A program made the position numbers and the translations under genes. Shown piece after piece: positions 14,128-21,312 of a stretch of 64,000 bases of DNA. A model generated the notes under the pieces. It was not told the origin of the DNA. It saw nothing but the letters and a program-made list of their open reading frames with translations, and made no database searches. The DNA lies in IMG/VR virus record IMGVR_UViG_3300025012_000074, positions 1 through 64,000 of that record; one strand, written 5' to 3'. Positions within the stretch are counted from its first letter, which is position 1, and each line of letters begins with the position of its first letter. The DNA comes from a virus.

Positions 14128-16419
14128 CTAAATCCGTTTCAAAAGTTTCGGATGAATCTCGTAAACCGCGGCTGGCCGTCCTCCGGATTGCCCGAAACTT
14201 TTCCGATCCGATTCCGGCCGGACGTATCCCAGGTCGGTCAAATACTCGAGCGCCGGGCGGATCGCCTCTTGGGAATTCAGAGAGCCCCAATTGTTTCGTT
14301 GAACAGTCCGCGGTGTGAACCGGTCCTTCAAGTCGCCGGTTCGGATTTTGTTCAGGATGGTAATCGCCCGGATCGTGTCCGCCGAGTCGCCGGCGAAATA
14401 CATCCGGCGGGCGTGCGCCTCGAAGTATCGAATCAGCGTCACGGCCTTGACCACCGACGGGGCCGTGACGAAGCCGTGACGGCCGGAGACGACGTGATCG
14501 ACGAGCGCGAGGACCGGGACGAGGGACTGGTATTTCAAAAGATGATCCTGGAGGTCGGTCGAGTCGACGCACCGTTCCCGATTTTCGTTCACGGCCGATT
14601 TCAATTCGACATACCAGGCGTCAAAAACTCTCTGCGCTTCATCATCAAATCGGAGGTATGGGACGTGCTTCGGGTCCTCGGTCATGGTCGCCCCGATTTC
14701 CTCGGCATCTATACGTGAAATAAACTCGTAGACGGTTCGCGCGCTTCGCTCGGCCGCTTCGTCGGCCGGACGGTCGGGGACCTTGAAGTTTTCCGGCGGG
14801 TCCGGCCAGACGGCCGCGCCGAACCGAGCCAGGAATCCGTCCGATACTTTCCCCTTGCCGGACAGCAGCCTGGACTGCAACACCTCGGGCTGCGTTCCGC
14901 CGACCATCGACAGGCACAACCCCTCGCAGCGGGACGAACCGCGGCCGATCCGGTCGACGTTGTGCGTGCCGGTTCCCGACCAGCACTCGAGGTAGAATTG
15001 CCGAGCGCCCTGATTGCCTTCACGCTGGAACGAATCGAACAGGCCGGCGATCTCGTCGCGCTCCATGAGCATCCCGCGCGGATTATCTTTCAAAAGGTCG
15101 GCGAGTTTTTCGATCGTCGTATCCTTGACGAGAAACCGGGCCGGCGTCGCTTTTTCCTTTTCGATTTCCGCGTCTGCCAGTTGCTCGGCGATTTGTCGCG
15201 CTTCCGTATTCGCCTCGTCGCTGGTTCCGACCCGCATGGACTTCGCAAGTTTGGCTTTCAAATCGTTGATCTTCGCTTCCGCGTGGATCTTGTCCGCTCG
15301 CGATCCCTTGGACGCGAACCGCTCAGCCGCTTCCGATTCGATTTTGTGGATGGGCTTCAACGCCTCGCGGAGCGCCGGAGATTTTCCCGAGCCCGGCGTT
15401 CCGATCAACAGCGACCAGATGACGCCCGGCTGAACCCAGTTCGAAAACTTGATCGGCTTGATGCCGACCCGGCGTCCGATCAGCCCGGCGCAGGATGTCA
15501 GCGCTGCGACCGCCACAAAGTCGAGCGGCGCGCCGGTCTGTTCCGCGATGTCGGAAATCCACGGTCGAAGGCTTCGCGGTAGCAATTCGATGTCGAATCT
15601 CGGAACGGGTAGCAACGGGTTCGGCATCGGCTCCGGATCTCGCCAGCCGCCCGGCTGAACTTTCAGCGGCTTTTTTCCGACGATCGTTGATATGGCGTTC
15701 GCCGCGTCGGCCCGCAGCGTGTCCACGTCGATCGCGTTGACCGCCAGTTCGGCGAGCCGTTCGCATTGGATCTTTATCCGCCGGCGGTCGTAGGCGTCCT
15801 CGAGGAGAATCACCGACGAGTCGAGCGATAACCAATCCTGCGTGTTGACGAACGTCGTAAATTTAACTTCGTCGGCAAACGCCGGAAACCGGCGCTTCAA
15901 ATCCGTCAGGACAGAAAAAAACTCGATCGGCTGGCCGTTCGCCTTCATCGTCCGCAGGGATTCGAACACCTTGCGGCAGAGCGGGTCCGCGAAGTGCTCG
16001 GGCTCGAGCGTGTCGATGATCCGATCGACGGCCGTCGGATCGTAGTATTTCAGGCACGTCCCAATGACAAGCCGCTCGGCTTCCGGCTGGCTCGTCCAAC
16101 CCGCCTTGTTACCGACGATCTCCGGGACTGACGAATAGACGGGAGGGACGAACGGGATCAGCGCGTCGGCGGCCGGTTGCGGGGCGAGTCGCGGCCCGTG
16201 CTTGTCGTCCATCGCTTCGGAAAACCAGTCATCGTCGGCCGGCTCTGAAATATTTTTTTCCTCGCTTGACACGCTCACGGAATCTCCGGTATAATCGGGG
16301 TGTCGTTCTACCTCTCCCTGTTCCGTTCCAGCCGGCTCGTCACCGGCTGGTTTTATTTTCTCCGGTTGCGGTCCGAGCGTGGAGTCGAACGGGATACCTT
16401 CGATTTCGAAAAGGTTCAT
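14128..16419 (-). CDS. DnaB-N plus DUF3987-type replication ATPase
   Basis: A 763-residue protein. It opens with MNLFEIEG, then a disordered acidic/Pro-rich stretch to about residue 110. Residues ~112-180 resemble the DnaB helicase N-terminal domain (EAERLVIGTCLKYYD ... FADPLCRKVFESL). Residues ~280-620 resemble DUF3987: GTPGSGKSPALREAL (Walker A, ~330), MLMERDEIAGLFDSF, and SGTGTHNVDRIGRG. The C-terminus (~690-763) is winged-helix-like (ALEYLTDLGYVRPE). DUF3987 proteins occur as primase/helicase-like replication proteins. The gene directly borders the origin-like repeat region. Its 5' end overlaps a candidate antisense RNA. Confidence 0.85.
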   Translation of the reverse strand: MNLFEIEGIPFDSTLGPQPEKIKPAGDEPAGTEQGEVERHPDYTGDSVSVSSEEKNISEPADDDWFSEAMDDKHGPRLAPQPAADALIPFVPPVYSSVPEIVGNKAGWTSQPEAERLVIGTCLKYYDPTAVDRIIDTLEPEHFADPLCRKVFESLRTMKANGQPIEFFSVLTDLKRRFPAFADEVKFTTFVNTQDWLSLDSSVILLEDAYDRRRIKIQCERLAELAVNAIDVDTLRADAANAISTIVGKKPLKVQPGGWRDPEPMPNPLLPVPRFDIELLPRSLRPWISDIAEQTGAPLDFVAVAALTSCAGLIGRRVGIKPIKFSNWVQPGVIWSLLIGTPGSGKSPALREALKPIHKIESEAAERFASKGSRADKIHAEAKINDLKAKLAKSMRVGTSDEANTEARQIAEQLADAEIEKEKATPARFLVKDTTIEKLADLLKDNPRGMLMERDEIAGLFDSFQREGNQGARQFYLECWSGTGTHNVDRIGRGSSRCEGLCLSMVGGTQPEVLQSRLLSGKGKVSDGFLARFGAAVWPDPPENFKVPDRPADEAAERSARTVYEFISRIDAEEIGATMTEDPKHVPYLRFDDEAQRVFDAWYVELKSAVNENRERCVDSTDLQDHLLKYQSLVPVLALVDHVVSGRHGFVTAPSVVKAVTLIRYFEAHARRMYFAGDSADTIRAITILNKIRTGDLKDRFTPRTVQRNNWGSLNSQEAIRPALEYLTDLGYVRPESDRKSFGQSGGRPAAVYEIHPKLLKRI
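16266..16295 (+). promoter_or_regulatory. Consensus promoter antisense to the replication gene
   Basis: Plus strand TTGACA (16266-16271), 18-bp spacer, TATAAT (16290-16295): both hexamers perfect. It lies inside the 5' coding region of the minus-strand replication gene, and the predicted start near 16302 is followed about 27 bases later by a terminator hairpin. Confidence 0.6.
16302..16359 (+). ncRNA. Candidate small antisense RNA
   Basis: Inferred from a consensus promoter (16266-16295) and an intrinsic terminator (16328-16359) on the same strand. The RNA would be about 58 nt, antisense to codons roughly 20-40 of the replication protein gene (start 16419). It could pair with that mRNA and limit its translation or stability, as in plasmid copy-number control. 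No expression evidence is available. Confidence 0.45.
16328..16359 (+). terminator. Intrinsic terminator of the antisense RNA
   Basis: Perfect 8-bp stem CCAGCCGG (16328-16335) and CCGGCTGG (16343-16350), 7-base loop, then TTTTATTTT (16351-16359). Confidence 0.65.
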
Positions 16420-16511
16420 AGCGTAACCTCAAATGTAAAAGGGTGGCCGAGACCTTGCGGCGCGCAGAGAATCGCGCGCGAACCCTCGCGGTGCTTCGCG
16501 GTCTCGGCCAT
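16416..16511 (-). CDS. Possible 31-residue leader peptide of the replication gene
   Basis: MAETAKHREGSRAIL... ending FTFEVTL, with the TGA overlapping the ATG of the replication gene (ATGA). A GTG at 16547 would give 43 residues. Neither start has a good ribosome binding site, but the overlap fits the operon style. It may couple translation of the replication gene. The segment contains a GC-rich dyad (CCGCGAAGCACCGCGAGG). Confidence 0.3.
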   Translation of the reverse strand: MAETAKHREGSRAILCAPQGLGHPFTFEVTL

Positions 16512-16586
16512 GATAAACTTAATGATGTCGAATGAATAGGAGGCCACTTTCGGAGGCGTCTCCGTTCTCTGAATTTCCGCACTTCA

Positions 16587-16616
16587 ATCATATCGTATAG
16601 TGGGTTACCGTGTCAA
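16587..16616 (-). promoter_or_regulatory. Sigma70-type promoter for the replication gene
   Basis: Minus strand: TTGACA (16616-16611), 18-bp spacer, TATGAT (16592-16587). It lies downstream of the terminator at 16650-16672, so it starts a separate transcription unit for the replication protein. Confidence 0.65.
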
Positions 16617-16649
16617 TCGTGGTGTGAAATAACTACCGGATGACGGGAT

Positions 16650-16672
16650 AAAAAAACCGCCCGGATGGGCGG
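16650..16672 (-). terminator. Intrinsic terminator of the methyltransferase operon
   Basis: Minus strand: CCGCCC, ATCC, GGGCGG (16672-16657), then seven T (16656-16650). It follows the stop codon of the gene 16943-16677 by a few bases. Confidence 0.75.
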
Positions 16673-16676
16673 CCGT

Positions 16677-16943
16677 TCAACGCTTGACGTATCGCTGATG
16701 TTCTTTCGTTTTCTTACGGATCGCGTCACGCGCCCGCCGTTCGGACTCCGCCCGCGCGCGGGTGTATCCGGCGTTCCAGGCGGTGAACGGCGTCGGCCCG
16801 ATCCATTTGTTTCTCGGATGCGGGTTATCCGTGATCGGCTGGCCGCGCTTGAACGCCAGTTCTCCGGCTATCGCCGCTTGCCAAGCGGAGAGCCTGGCTT
16901 GGTCGAAGGCGGGGTCTGAAAGTAGGGGGTCGTCAAGGATCAT
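16677..16943 (-). CDS. RMF/CrpP-like small protein
   Basis: An 88-residue protein. The middle, AAIAGELAFKRGQPITDNPHP followed by PFTAWNAGYTRARAE, has the spacing A..G..A...G...NP...AWN.GY seen in ribosome modulation factor and CrpP-like phage proteins. The C-terminus is very basic (ERRARDAIRKKTKEHQRYVKR). Two shorter proteins with the same pattern lie at 19050 and 19221 on the other strand. The ribosome-related function of the family is known for RMF only; here it is inference. ATGA overlap with the gene upstream. Confidence 0.6.
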   Translation of the reverse strand: MILDDPLLSDPAFDQARLSAWQAAIAGELAFKRGQPITDNPHPRNKWIGPTPFTAWNAGYTRARAESERRARDAIRKKTKEHQRYVKR

Positions 16944-17296
16944 TCCTTCCCCATCCTCTCCACCGCTTCGACCTCGAGCAAGCGCGGGTCGCCCGGCTCA
17001 AACGCGGCGTTTGATACTATCCTCGGTTCGGTCGATGTCGAATCCTTCGGCATGCCCGACAACTCGCGCAGCTGCAACACCTTCCCGAGCGCGATCCGGG
17101 CGGCGACGCACGCCTCGCGCCAGCGGTCCGGCGGATCGTAGGACGACCGGCCGTATCCTTCGTTCGACAGTTCGCGCAGCGTCTCAAGCGCCTGGCGATA
17201 GAGCGGATCGTTGCCGATCAAGTCGGTGGCGACCAAGTGCGCGTCGCGGCGAAGCGTGTAGTAGCGGGCGATCAAATTAGATTTGATGTCGTTCAT
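16940..17296 (-). CDS. Hypothetical protein
   Basis: A 118-residue protein (MNDIKSNLIARYYTLRRDAHL...) that looks mostly helical with an acidic C-terminus (LLEVEAVERMGKE). It overlaps the end of the broken methyltransferase by 20 bases and ends in an ATGA overlap with the RMF-like gene. I do not recognise a family. Confidence 0.6.
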   Translation of the reverse strand: MNDIKSNLIARYYTLRRDAHLVATDLIGNDPLYRQALETLRELSNEGYGRSSYDPPDRWREACVAARIALGKVLQLRELSGMPKDSTSTEPRIVSNAAFEPGDPRLLEVEAVERMGKE

Positions 17297-18480
17297 TTCG
17301 CATTTCCATTTCCGTTCGAAGGATCGCGCGTCCGATGACTTCGACGACAGCCGGGACCACCGAGTTACCGGCCGCTTTCAAAGCGCAACGATTCCACGCG
17401 CGATACTCGATCATTTGGTTTTTCTTCCACCATTCCGCGACAGCATCCGGGCTGCGATGAACTCGATCAGCGAGTCGTCGGATGAAAGATCCATCCAATC
17501 CGCCGGGTAGTTCATGAGCGTTGCGACCCATCTGGAATTCAGCGTCCCGCGATTCGATGAGTCGCGGCGGTTCCCATTCGTGTTGGGGCTGTCCGGGGCG
17601 GGCGGGCCATCTCGCAGCATCGCTCCCGGCACCGTGTCCCGCCCTCGCTGCGAGGGCGGGAGCGTGTCGTTCTTCGCGTCCTGCGCTGCCGGGGTCGGCC
17701 ATGATTCGAAGATTTTCCCGGCCGGATTCCCGCCGCCCGCGTTCGGCCGGTGCGTCTTCGACCCCGGTTTCTTCGCCGACTCGTTCCTGCCGCCCGAATT
17801 GTTCGCGTCCATCGCGGTTGCGGTCGGCCAATCTTTCGAAATTCGAAGCAGCGAAGGCGTCTTCCGTTTTCCGCCTACGCCCTTCGCTCGCCCGTCCGAA
17901 GCCATCGGAGTCGGAAACATCAAATCTTCGTTCGGTGTAGTTGTATTCGAATCGTCGGCCGTCGTCGTCGAATCCGAGTCGTGCGACGAACCAAGCGCGC
18001 TTTCGTTTGTGCGGAGCGCCGATGTCATCCGCACCGATAACCATGGGCGGCGCGACGGTGTAGCCGAGGCTTTCCAAGTCGCCGATAACCCGGTCAGCGC
18101 CTCGAGTTCGGATAGCACTGACGTTTTCAACGAGGACGTAAAGCGGTCGGCAGCCGCCGACAATTCGATACATGTGTCGCCAAAGAGAAGACCTTGAACC
18201 TCGTTCAATTCCTAACCCCTTCCCGGCGACTGATATATCCTGGCACGGTTGAACTCGGGAACCCGCCGACGATCATGTCAGCGAGTCCCCGATAAACCTC
18301 CCCGTCCAGAGTCGTCACGTCTTCGTGTATAATAGCGGCTGGCCAATGCTTGCTGAGAATCAATCGGCAGAACGGATCAATCTCGCAGAACGCCAGCGTT
18401 TCAAATCCTTGAGTCCGCTCGAGCCCTGCGGAAATCCCGCCGACCCCGCTGAACAAATCCAATATTTTTAATTTTTCCAC
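17277..18480 (-). pseudogene. C5-cytosine DNA methyltransferase, frameshifted at the catalytic motif
   Basis: The 5' part (from GTG 18480, GGGGAGGACGAC upstream) encodes motif I DLFSGVGG, EIDPFCR and IVGGFP. The next codons should give the catalytic PCQ, but ten extra bases (18246-18255) shift the frame and the reading ends after 91 residues. Removing them restores GGFP-CQDISVAGKGLGIE and a 397-residue enzyme. Downstream, in the other frame, are ENV (motif VI), GAPHKRKRAWFVAR (motif VIII) and ALKAAGNSVVPAVVE (motif X). As it stands no functional enzyme can be made without frameshifting. A second frame of the middle is also open (17411-18208). Confidence 0.85.
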
Positions 18481-18508
18481 GTCGTCCTCCCCTTCCCTTC
18501 GTCGTCCA

Positions 18509-18538
18509 ATAATACCATACTGCGATAGCGAAAATCAA
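18509..18538 (-). promoter_or_regulatory. Leftward promoter of the divergent pair
   Basis: Minus strand: TTGATT (18538-18533), 18-bp spacer, TATTAT (18514-18509), upstream of the methyltransferase start at 18480. Confidence 0.5.
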
Positions 18539-18549
18539 CCAATAATCTG

Positions 18550-18578
18550 TTGACATACCACGATATTTCGATTATGCT
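18550..18578 (+). promoter_or_regulatory. Rightward promoter of the divergent pair
   Basis: TTGACA (18550-18555), 17-bp spacer, TATGCT (18573-18578). The next ATG is at 18585, only six bases beyond the -10, so the first transcript may be leaderless. Confidence 0.65.
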
Positions 18579-18584
18579 AGAAAC

Positions 18585-18695
18585 ATGCAGGAAATAATCC
18601 AGTGGGCGGCCGGCGTGATCGCAGCCGGGTTGATCGTCCTGACGCTGGCCGGCGCGGCCGCCAACGGCGACGAGGAAACGGCGGACTTCGAATGA
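18585..18695 (+). CDS. Small membrane protein (36 aa), first rightward gene
   Basis: MQEIIQWAAGVIAAGLIVLT... one hydrophobic segment (residues 8-25) and an acidic tail (NGDEETADFE). The ATG lies at the expected transcription start, so it may be translated from a leaderless message. ATGA overlap with the next gene. Function unknown. Confidence 0.5.
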   Translation: MQEIIQWAAGVIAAGLIVLTLAGAAANGDEETADFE

Positions 18696-18901
18696 TGGAG
18701 ATCATCGTAATTACGTTTTCTGGTGCGCTTGCATTGTCGGTGTGTCTTGCGTTCGACGCCGGGAAGGCGTCCGGACGGGTCGAAGGCCGGATGATCGGGA
18801 TCGCGGAGGAGCGGGCGGAAACGATGGATTCGAAATACAACGCATTCTGTCTTAATGTCGCATCCGCCCGCGTTCACGCGCTGAACGGTGAAATCTGGTA
18901 A
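18692..18901 (+). CDS. Small membrane-anchored protein
   Basis: A 69-residue protein (MMEIIVITFSGALALSVCLAF...) with an N-terminal hydrophobic segment and a soluble C-terminal part (EERAETMDSKYNAFC...). Overlaps both neighbours (ATGA, TAATG). Two possible ATGs (18692, 18695). No family recognised. Confidence 0.55.
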   Translation: MMEIIVITFSGALALSVCLAFDAGKASGRVEGRMIGIAEERAETMDSKYNAFCLNVASARVHALNGEIW

Positions 18902-19053
18902 TGAAGATCCTCTACCCGGCCGATCAATCGCCGCGCGCGAACTTCTGGCGTGAACAGAGGCGGAAGAAAATCATCCGCGCGATTTGGGAACATCGGACGG
19001 AAATCGAATCGAATCGGCATTATTTCCAACCCGGGAGGAAGGTGAAACCATGA
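18901..19053 (+). CDS. Basic hypothetical protein (50 aa)
   Basis: MKILYPADQSPRANFWREQRRKKIIRAIW... a strongly basic, Trp-containing small protein. TAATG overlap upstream and ATGA overlap downstream. The GGGAGGAAGG in its last codons is the ribosome binding site of the next gene. Function unknown. Confidence 0.5.
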   Translation: MKILYPADQSPRANFWREQRRKKIIRAIWEHRTEIESNRHYFQPGRKVKP

Positions 19054-19190
19054 CAGTCAAACCGCAGGACAAGGCGTTCAACCGCGGGGCGGAGCACGCG
19101 CGGGAGGGCAAAAACGCCAACCCCTACTCCGCGAAGGCCCCGGCGTTCCGGAACGCCTACGACAAGGGACACGCGAGCGTCAAGAAGTAG
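19050..19190 (+). CDS. RMF/CrpP-like small protein, copy 1
   Basis: A 46-residue protein: PQDKAFNRGAEHAREGKNANPY then AFRNAYDKGHASVKK. It shares PQDKAF.G..H....NPY.....AF.NAY..G with the next gene and the same general spacing with the minus-strand gene at 16677. The pattern resembles ribosome modulation factor and CrpP-like proteins. A strong GGGAGGAAGG site precedes the ATG. Confidence 0.65.
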   Translation: MTVKPQDKAFNRGAEHAREGKNANPYSAKAPAFRNAYDKGHASVKK

Positions 19191-19220
19191 CCGTAAAATA
19201 AATCGGAGGAGCAACCGAGA

Positions 19221-19394
19221 ATGAGCAAGCCGCAAGACAAAGCGTTCGAACTGGGAACGAAACACGGGAAAGCGCGTCACGGATGGGCGAATCCATACGA
19301 CGAGAAACGCAGCCGCGCGTTTTTCAACGCCTACGAGCGCGGATACCAGACGGCCAACACGAAGGTCGGGAAGGCGAAGGCCGCTTCCAACTGA
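19221..19394 (+). CDS. RMF/CrpP-like small protein, copy 2
   Basis: A 57-residue paralogue of the preceding gene: PQDKAFELGTKHG ... WANPYDEKRSRAFFNAYERGY, with a basic tail. ATCGGAGGAGCAACCGAGA precedes the ATG. Tandem copies suggest recent duplication. A ribosome- or host-targeting role would be inference from the family pattern. Confidence 0.65.
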   Translation: MSKPQDKAFELGTKHGKARHGWANPYDEKRSRAFFNAYERGYQTANTKVGKAKAASN

Positions 19395-19487
19395 CCGGCT
19401 TGCGGCGCTCTGCTCGAAAAGGCCGGTCGCCGCATTATCATTGTCCACAACACCGCGCAGATACAGGCCGAGTAAACGTCAAGGGAG

Positions 19488-19613
19488 GTGAAGAAAATAA
19501 CAACAGATCCGAGGCCGAATAATTCAAACCCTTTGACGTTCGAAACAAGGGACGTTTACTTAACAACATCGATCACGCCAAGCGATCGTCGGCGCACACC
19601 GGAGGTTGCTTAA
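19488..19613 (+). CDS. Possible small protein in a structured region
   Basis: A 41-codon frame from GTG (AAGGGAGG overlaps the start): KKITTDPRPNNSNPLTFETRDVYLTTS... The FETRDVYL segment resembles the start of a short phage protein family, but the frame ends early, so this may be a remnant. A perfect 10-bp inverted repeat, AGTAAACGTC (19471-19480) and GACGTTTACT (19551-19560), spans it. The rest of 19395-19773 shows no convincing gene. Confidence 0.3.
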   Translation: MKKITTDPRPNNSNPLTFETRDVYLTTSITPSDRRRTPEVA

Positions 19614-19773
19614 CCCTTGCGGGCGACGCGAGATCGCAAAACAGTGAATCGCGGCCGGTTTCCGGAAACGGCAACCGCCCGCTTTGAATCCCCTGACCCG
19701 AACGAATGAGGGTGTGCCTCCTGACAGCCGGAAAGACGGCAAAACGGGCAGGGGAACGATATTGAATTTTTAC

Positions 19774-19832
19774 AGGAGTGGACGGGAATGGATAGGATCG
19801 GGAGGGACGGGATAGGACTGGATTGGAACGGT
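19774..19832 (+). repeat. Purine-rich GGA-type repeat next to the tRNA-like element
   Basis: Degenerate units GGATAGGATCGGGAGG, GGACGGGATAGGACTGG run directly into the tRNA-like element. The composition matches the longer repeat before terminase (23806-23965). Confidence 0.6.
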
Positions 19833-19894
19833 GCGCCTGTAGCCTAATCGGTAGGCCGACCCGGGTTATGTTGGTTCGAGTCCAGCCAGGCGCA
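19833..19894 (+). tRNA. tRNA-like element lacking a normal anticodon arm
   Basis: 62 nt. A perfect 7-bp acceptor stem (GCGCCTG with CAGGCGC plus discriminator A), a D arm (GCCT-AATCGGT-AGGC) and a T arm (GTTGG-TTCGAGT-CCAGC) are present. Only 13 bases, including the palindrome ACCCGGGT, separate the D and T arms, too few for an anticodon stem-loop and variable loop. CCA is not encoded. It is either a degenerate tRNA gene, a tRNA mimic, or a remnant used as an attachment site. It cannot decode as drawn. Confidence 0.55.
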
Positions 19895-19989
19895 AACGCC
19901 GGACGAAACGAAAGGCAGTTGACTCTCTCAAGGGAAAGGCCGCGTAGCCGGCCGATCGCATCCGGCGAAATATTTTAGGAGTGGTGAAA

Positions 19990-20298
19990 TTGGAAGACCA
20001 CAAGACCCTACACATGATCGTCGAACCTGACAAACTCGCGACCGCGACGAGCGAGATCCAGCCGAAGCCGAAGCGCAAGAAAGATCCGGGCAACCTGTGT
20101 GTCATCCACCGATCGAACGGCAAGCCGATCCGCCGAGTCGGGCACAAGCCGGGCCGGAACGAAAAATGCCCGTGCGGGTCGGGAAAGAAGTTCGGCGCTT
20201 GCCACTGGAATGGCGGCCGGTGGGAGCGCGTCGCCCCCGGCGAGAAGCCGTTCCAGAAGCCGCCGGTCGACCCGACGCGGCTAAACAACGGGGAGTAG
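19990..20298 (+). CDS. SEC-C motif protein
   Basis: The C-terminal half has GRNEKCPCGSGKKFGACHW, the zinc-binding SEC-C motif found at the end of SecA and in many small proteins. The N-terminal half is charged and Lys-rich. I choose TTG 19990, eight bases after AGGAG; GTG codons at 19981 and 19984 lie too close to it. About 102 residues. Function unknown; SEC-C modules mediate protein or ribosome binding in known cases. Confidence 0.7.
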   Translation: MEDHKTLHMIVEPDKLATATSEIQPKPKRKKDPGNLCVIHRSNGKPIRRVGHKPGRNEKCPCGSGKKFGACHWNGGRWERVAPGEKPFQKPPVDPTRLNNGE

Positions 20299-20303
20299 AC
20301 GGC

Positions 20304-20579
20304 ATGAAATCCAGAGGCCGCACAACCGGCGTGTCCGCGAACTCGAACCCGGTCGGACGCCCGCCGCGCGAGCGCGGAATGTCCGACGCCCCGTCTCAAA
20401 GCGCACTGGCTACCCGGTTTCGGAAACTACTTTCCGATCAACGCAAGCGGTTGACCGACATGCTGACCGTCATCGTGCCGGGCAACACCTGCCCGCCGGA
20501 CCGCGAAGCCGAGGCCGTGAAACTGATCGAACTGACGCGGGCGGCGATCGACAAAATAGAGAGGGAGATGGACGTGTAA
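20304..20579 (+). CDS. Hypothetical protein
   Basis: A 91-residue protein starting MKSRGRTTGVSANSNPVGRP, with a helical C-terminal half (REAEAVKLIELTRAAIDKIEREMDV). GGGGAG lies 9 bases before ATG 20304. The Gly/Arg/Pro-rich beginning looks disordered. No family recognised. Confidence 0.6.
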   Translation: MKSRGRTTGVSANSNPVGRPPRERGMSDAPSQSALATRFRKLLSDQRKRLTDMLTVIVPGNTCPPDREAEAVKLIELTRAAIDKIEREMDV

Positions 20580-20755
20580 TGAACGAAACACCGACGGAGA
20601 ATAAACCCATGACGTGCGAGTGTGGCGGTAACTATCAAGAGGTTGAAAAGGAATTCAACGGGATCAAGTGCCCGGTCATGGCATGCCCGAAATGCGGCGA
20701 TGTCGTTTTCACGATCGAGCAGTCGAAGCATTACCACCGGAGGACCGGACGATGA
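20579..20755 (+). CDS. Small zinc-finger protein, YgiT/MqsA-like
   Basis: A 58-residue protein with CECGGNYQEVE ... IKCPVMACPKCGDVVFTIEQ: two CxC/CxxC zinc sites and the trailing segment seen in YgiT-type zinc domains (as in antitoxin MqsA). TAATG overlap with the gene upstream and ATGA overlap downstream. An HTH gene follows shortly (21309). The resemblance is a pattern match only. Confidence 0.6.
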   Translation: MNETPTENKPMTCECGGNYQEVEKEFNGIKCPVMACPKCGDVVFTIEQSKHYHRRTGR

Positions 20756-21312
20756 AATGCATCGGTGGAACAATCGTAGACGGCCCCACTCTCGAAATGA
20801 ACGAACGCGGTTGGCCGGCGTCGATCGCGGTCGACGGCTACCTGTTCGAATTCGTCGAAGTCGTCGACATCCTGCGGCAGGAAATCAAGCGGCAGAATTC
20901 GGTCAAGCAAGATCCGCCGTGGAACGCGATCGTCAACGGAACGCCGGCAACCTTGACGCTCGATGCTCGCGTTGCTGCGGTAGAAAACAACGTTGATACT
21001 CTACGTGCACGCGCTTCCGACGCGGAGGTAACATCAAGGAACATCCGGACGGATGTCGCGGCCGTCACGAAGAAAACAGACGGCATGTATCATTCGCTCG
21101 CCCAACAGGGCGACGTCATCGAATCACTGGCGCGCAAGGTCGCAGGGATCGAAACAACGATCTTGAAAAATCACTTCGCGAAGGTGAACCTGACGGCCGG
21201 GACTTGGACGGACGACAAACCGACGCCCGAGGAACGGCTCAATTCCGCCGAGTCCCGTATCCGCGTCCTGCAAGATCAGGTAATCGACCTGATGAACGGG
21301 CGGAAGCCGTGA
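20752..21312 (+). CDS. Coiled-coil hypothetical protein
   Basis: A 186-residue protein from ATG 20752 (ATGA overlap). A globular N-terminus (MKCIGGTIVDGPTLEMNERGW...) is followed by a long helical region with heptads (DARVAAVENNVDTLRARASDAEV, VIESLARKVAGIETTI). Such architecture is common in phage structural or scaffolding accessory proteins, but no family is recognised. Confidence 0.6.
   Translation: MKCIGGTIVDGPTLEMNERGWPASIAVDGYLFEFVEVVDILRQEIKRQNSVKQDPPWNAIVNGTPATLTLDARVAAVENNVDTLRARASDAEVTSRNIRTDVAAVTKKTDGMYHSLAQQGDVIESLARKVAGIETTILKNHFAKVNLTAGTWTDDKPTPEERLNSAESRIRVLQDQVIDLMNGRKP

Noticed and set aside
16300-16539. 79-residue plus-strand frame after the antisense promoter
   Set aside because: No ribosome binding site, interrupted by a terminator hairpin at its beginning; a non-coding RNA is the simpler reading.
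19395-19773. Further tRNA genes
   Set aside because: Some T-loop-like strings (for example CTTTGAATCCCC) occur but no cloverleaf can be drawn around them.
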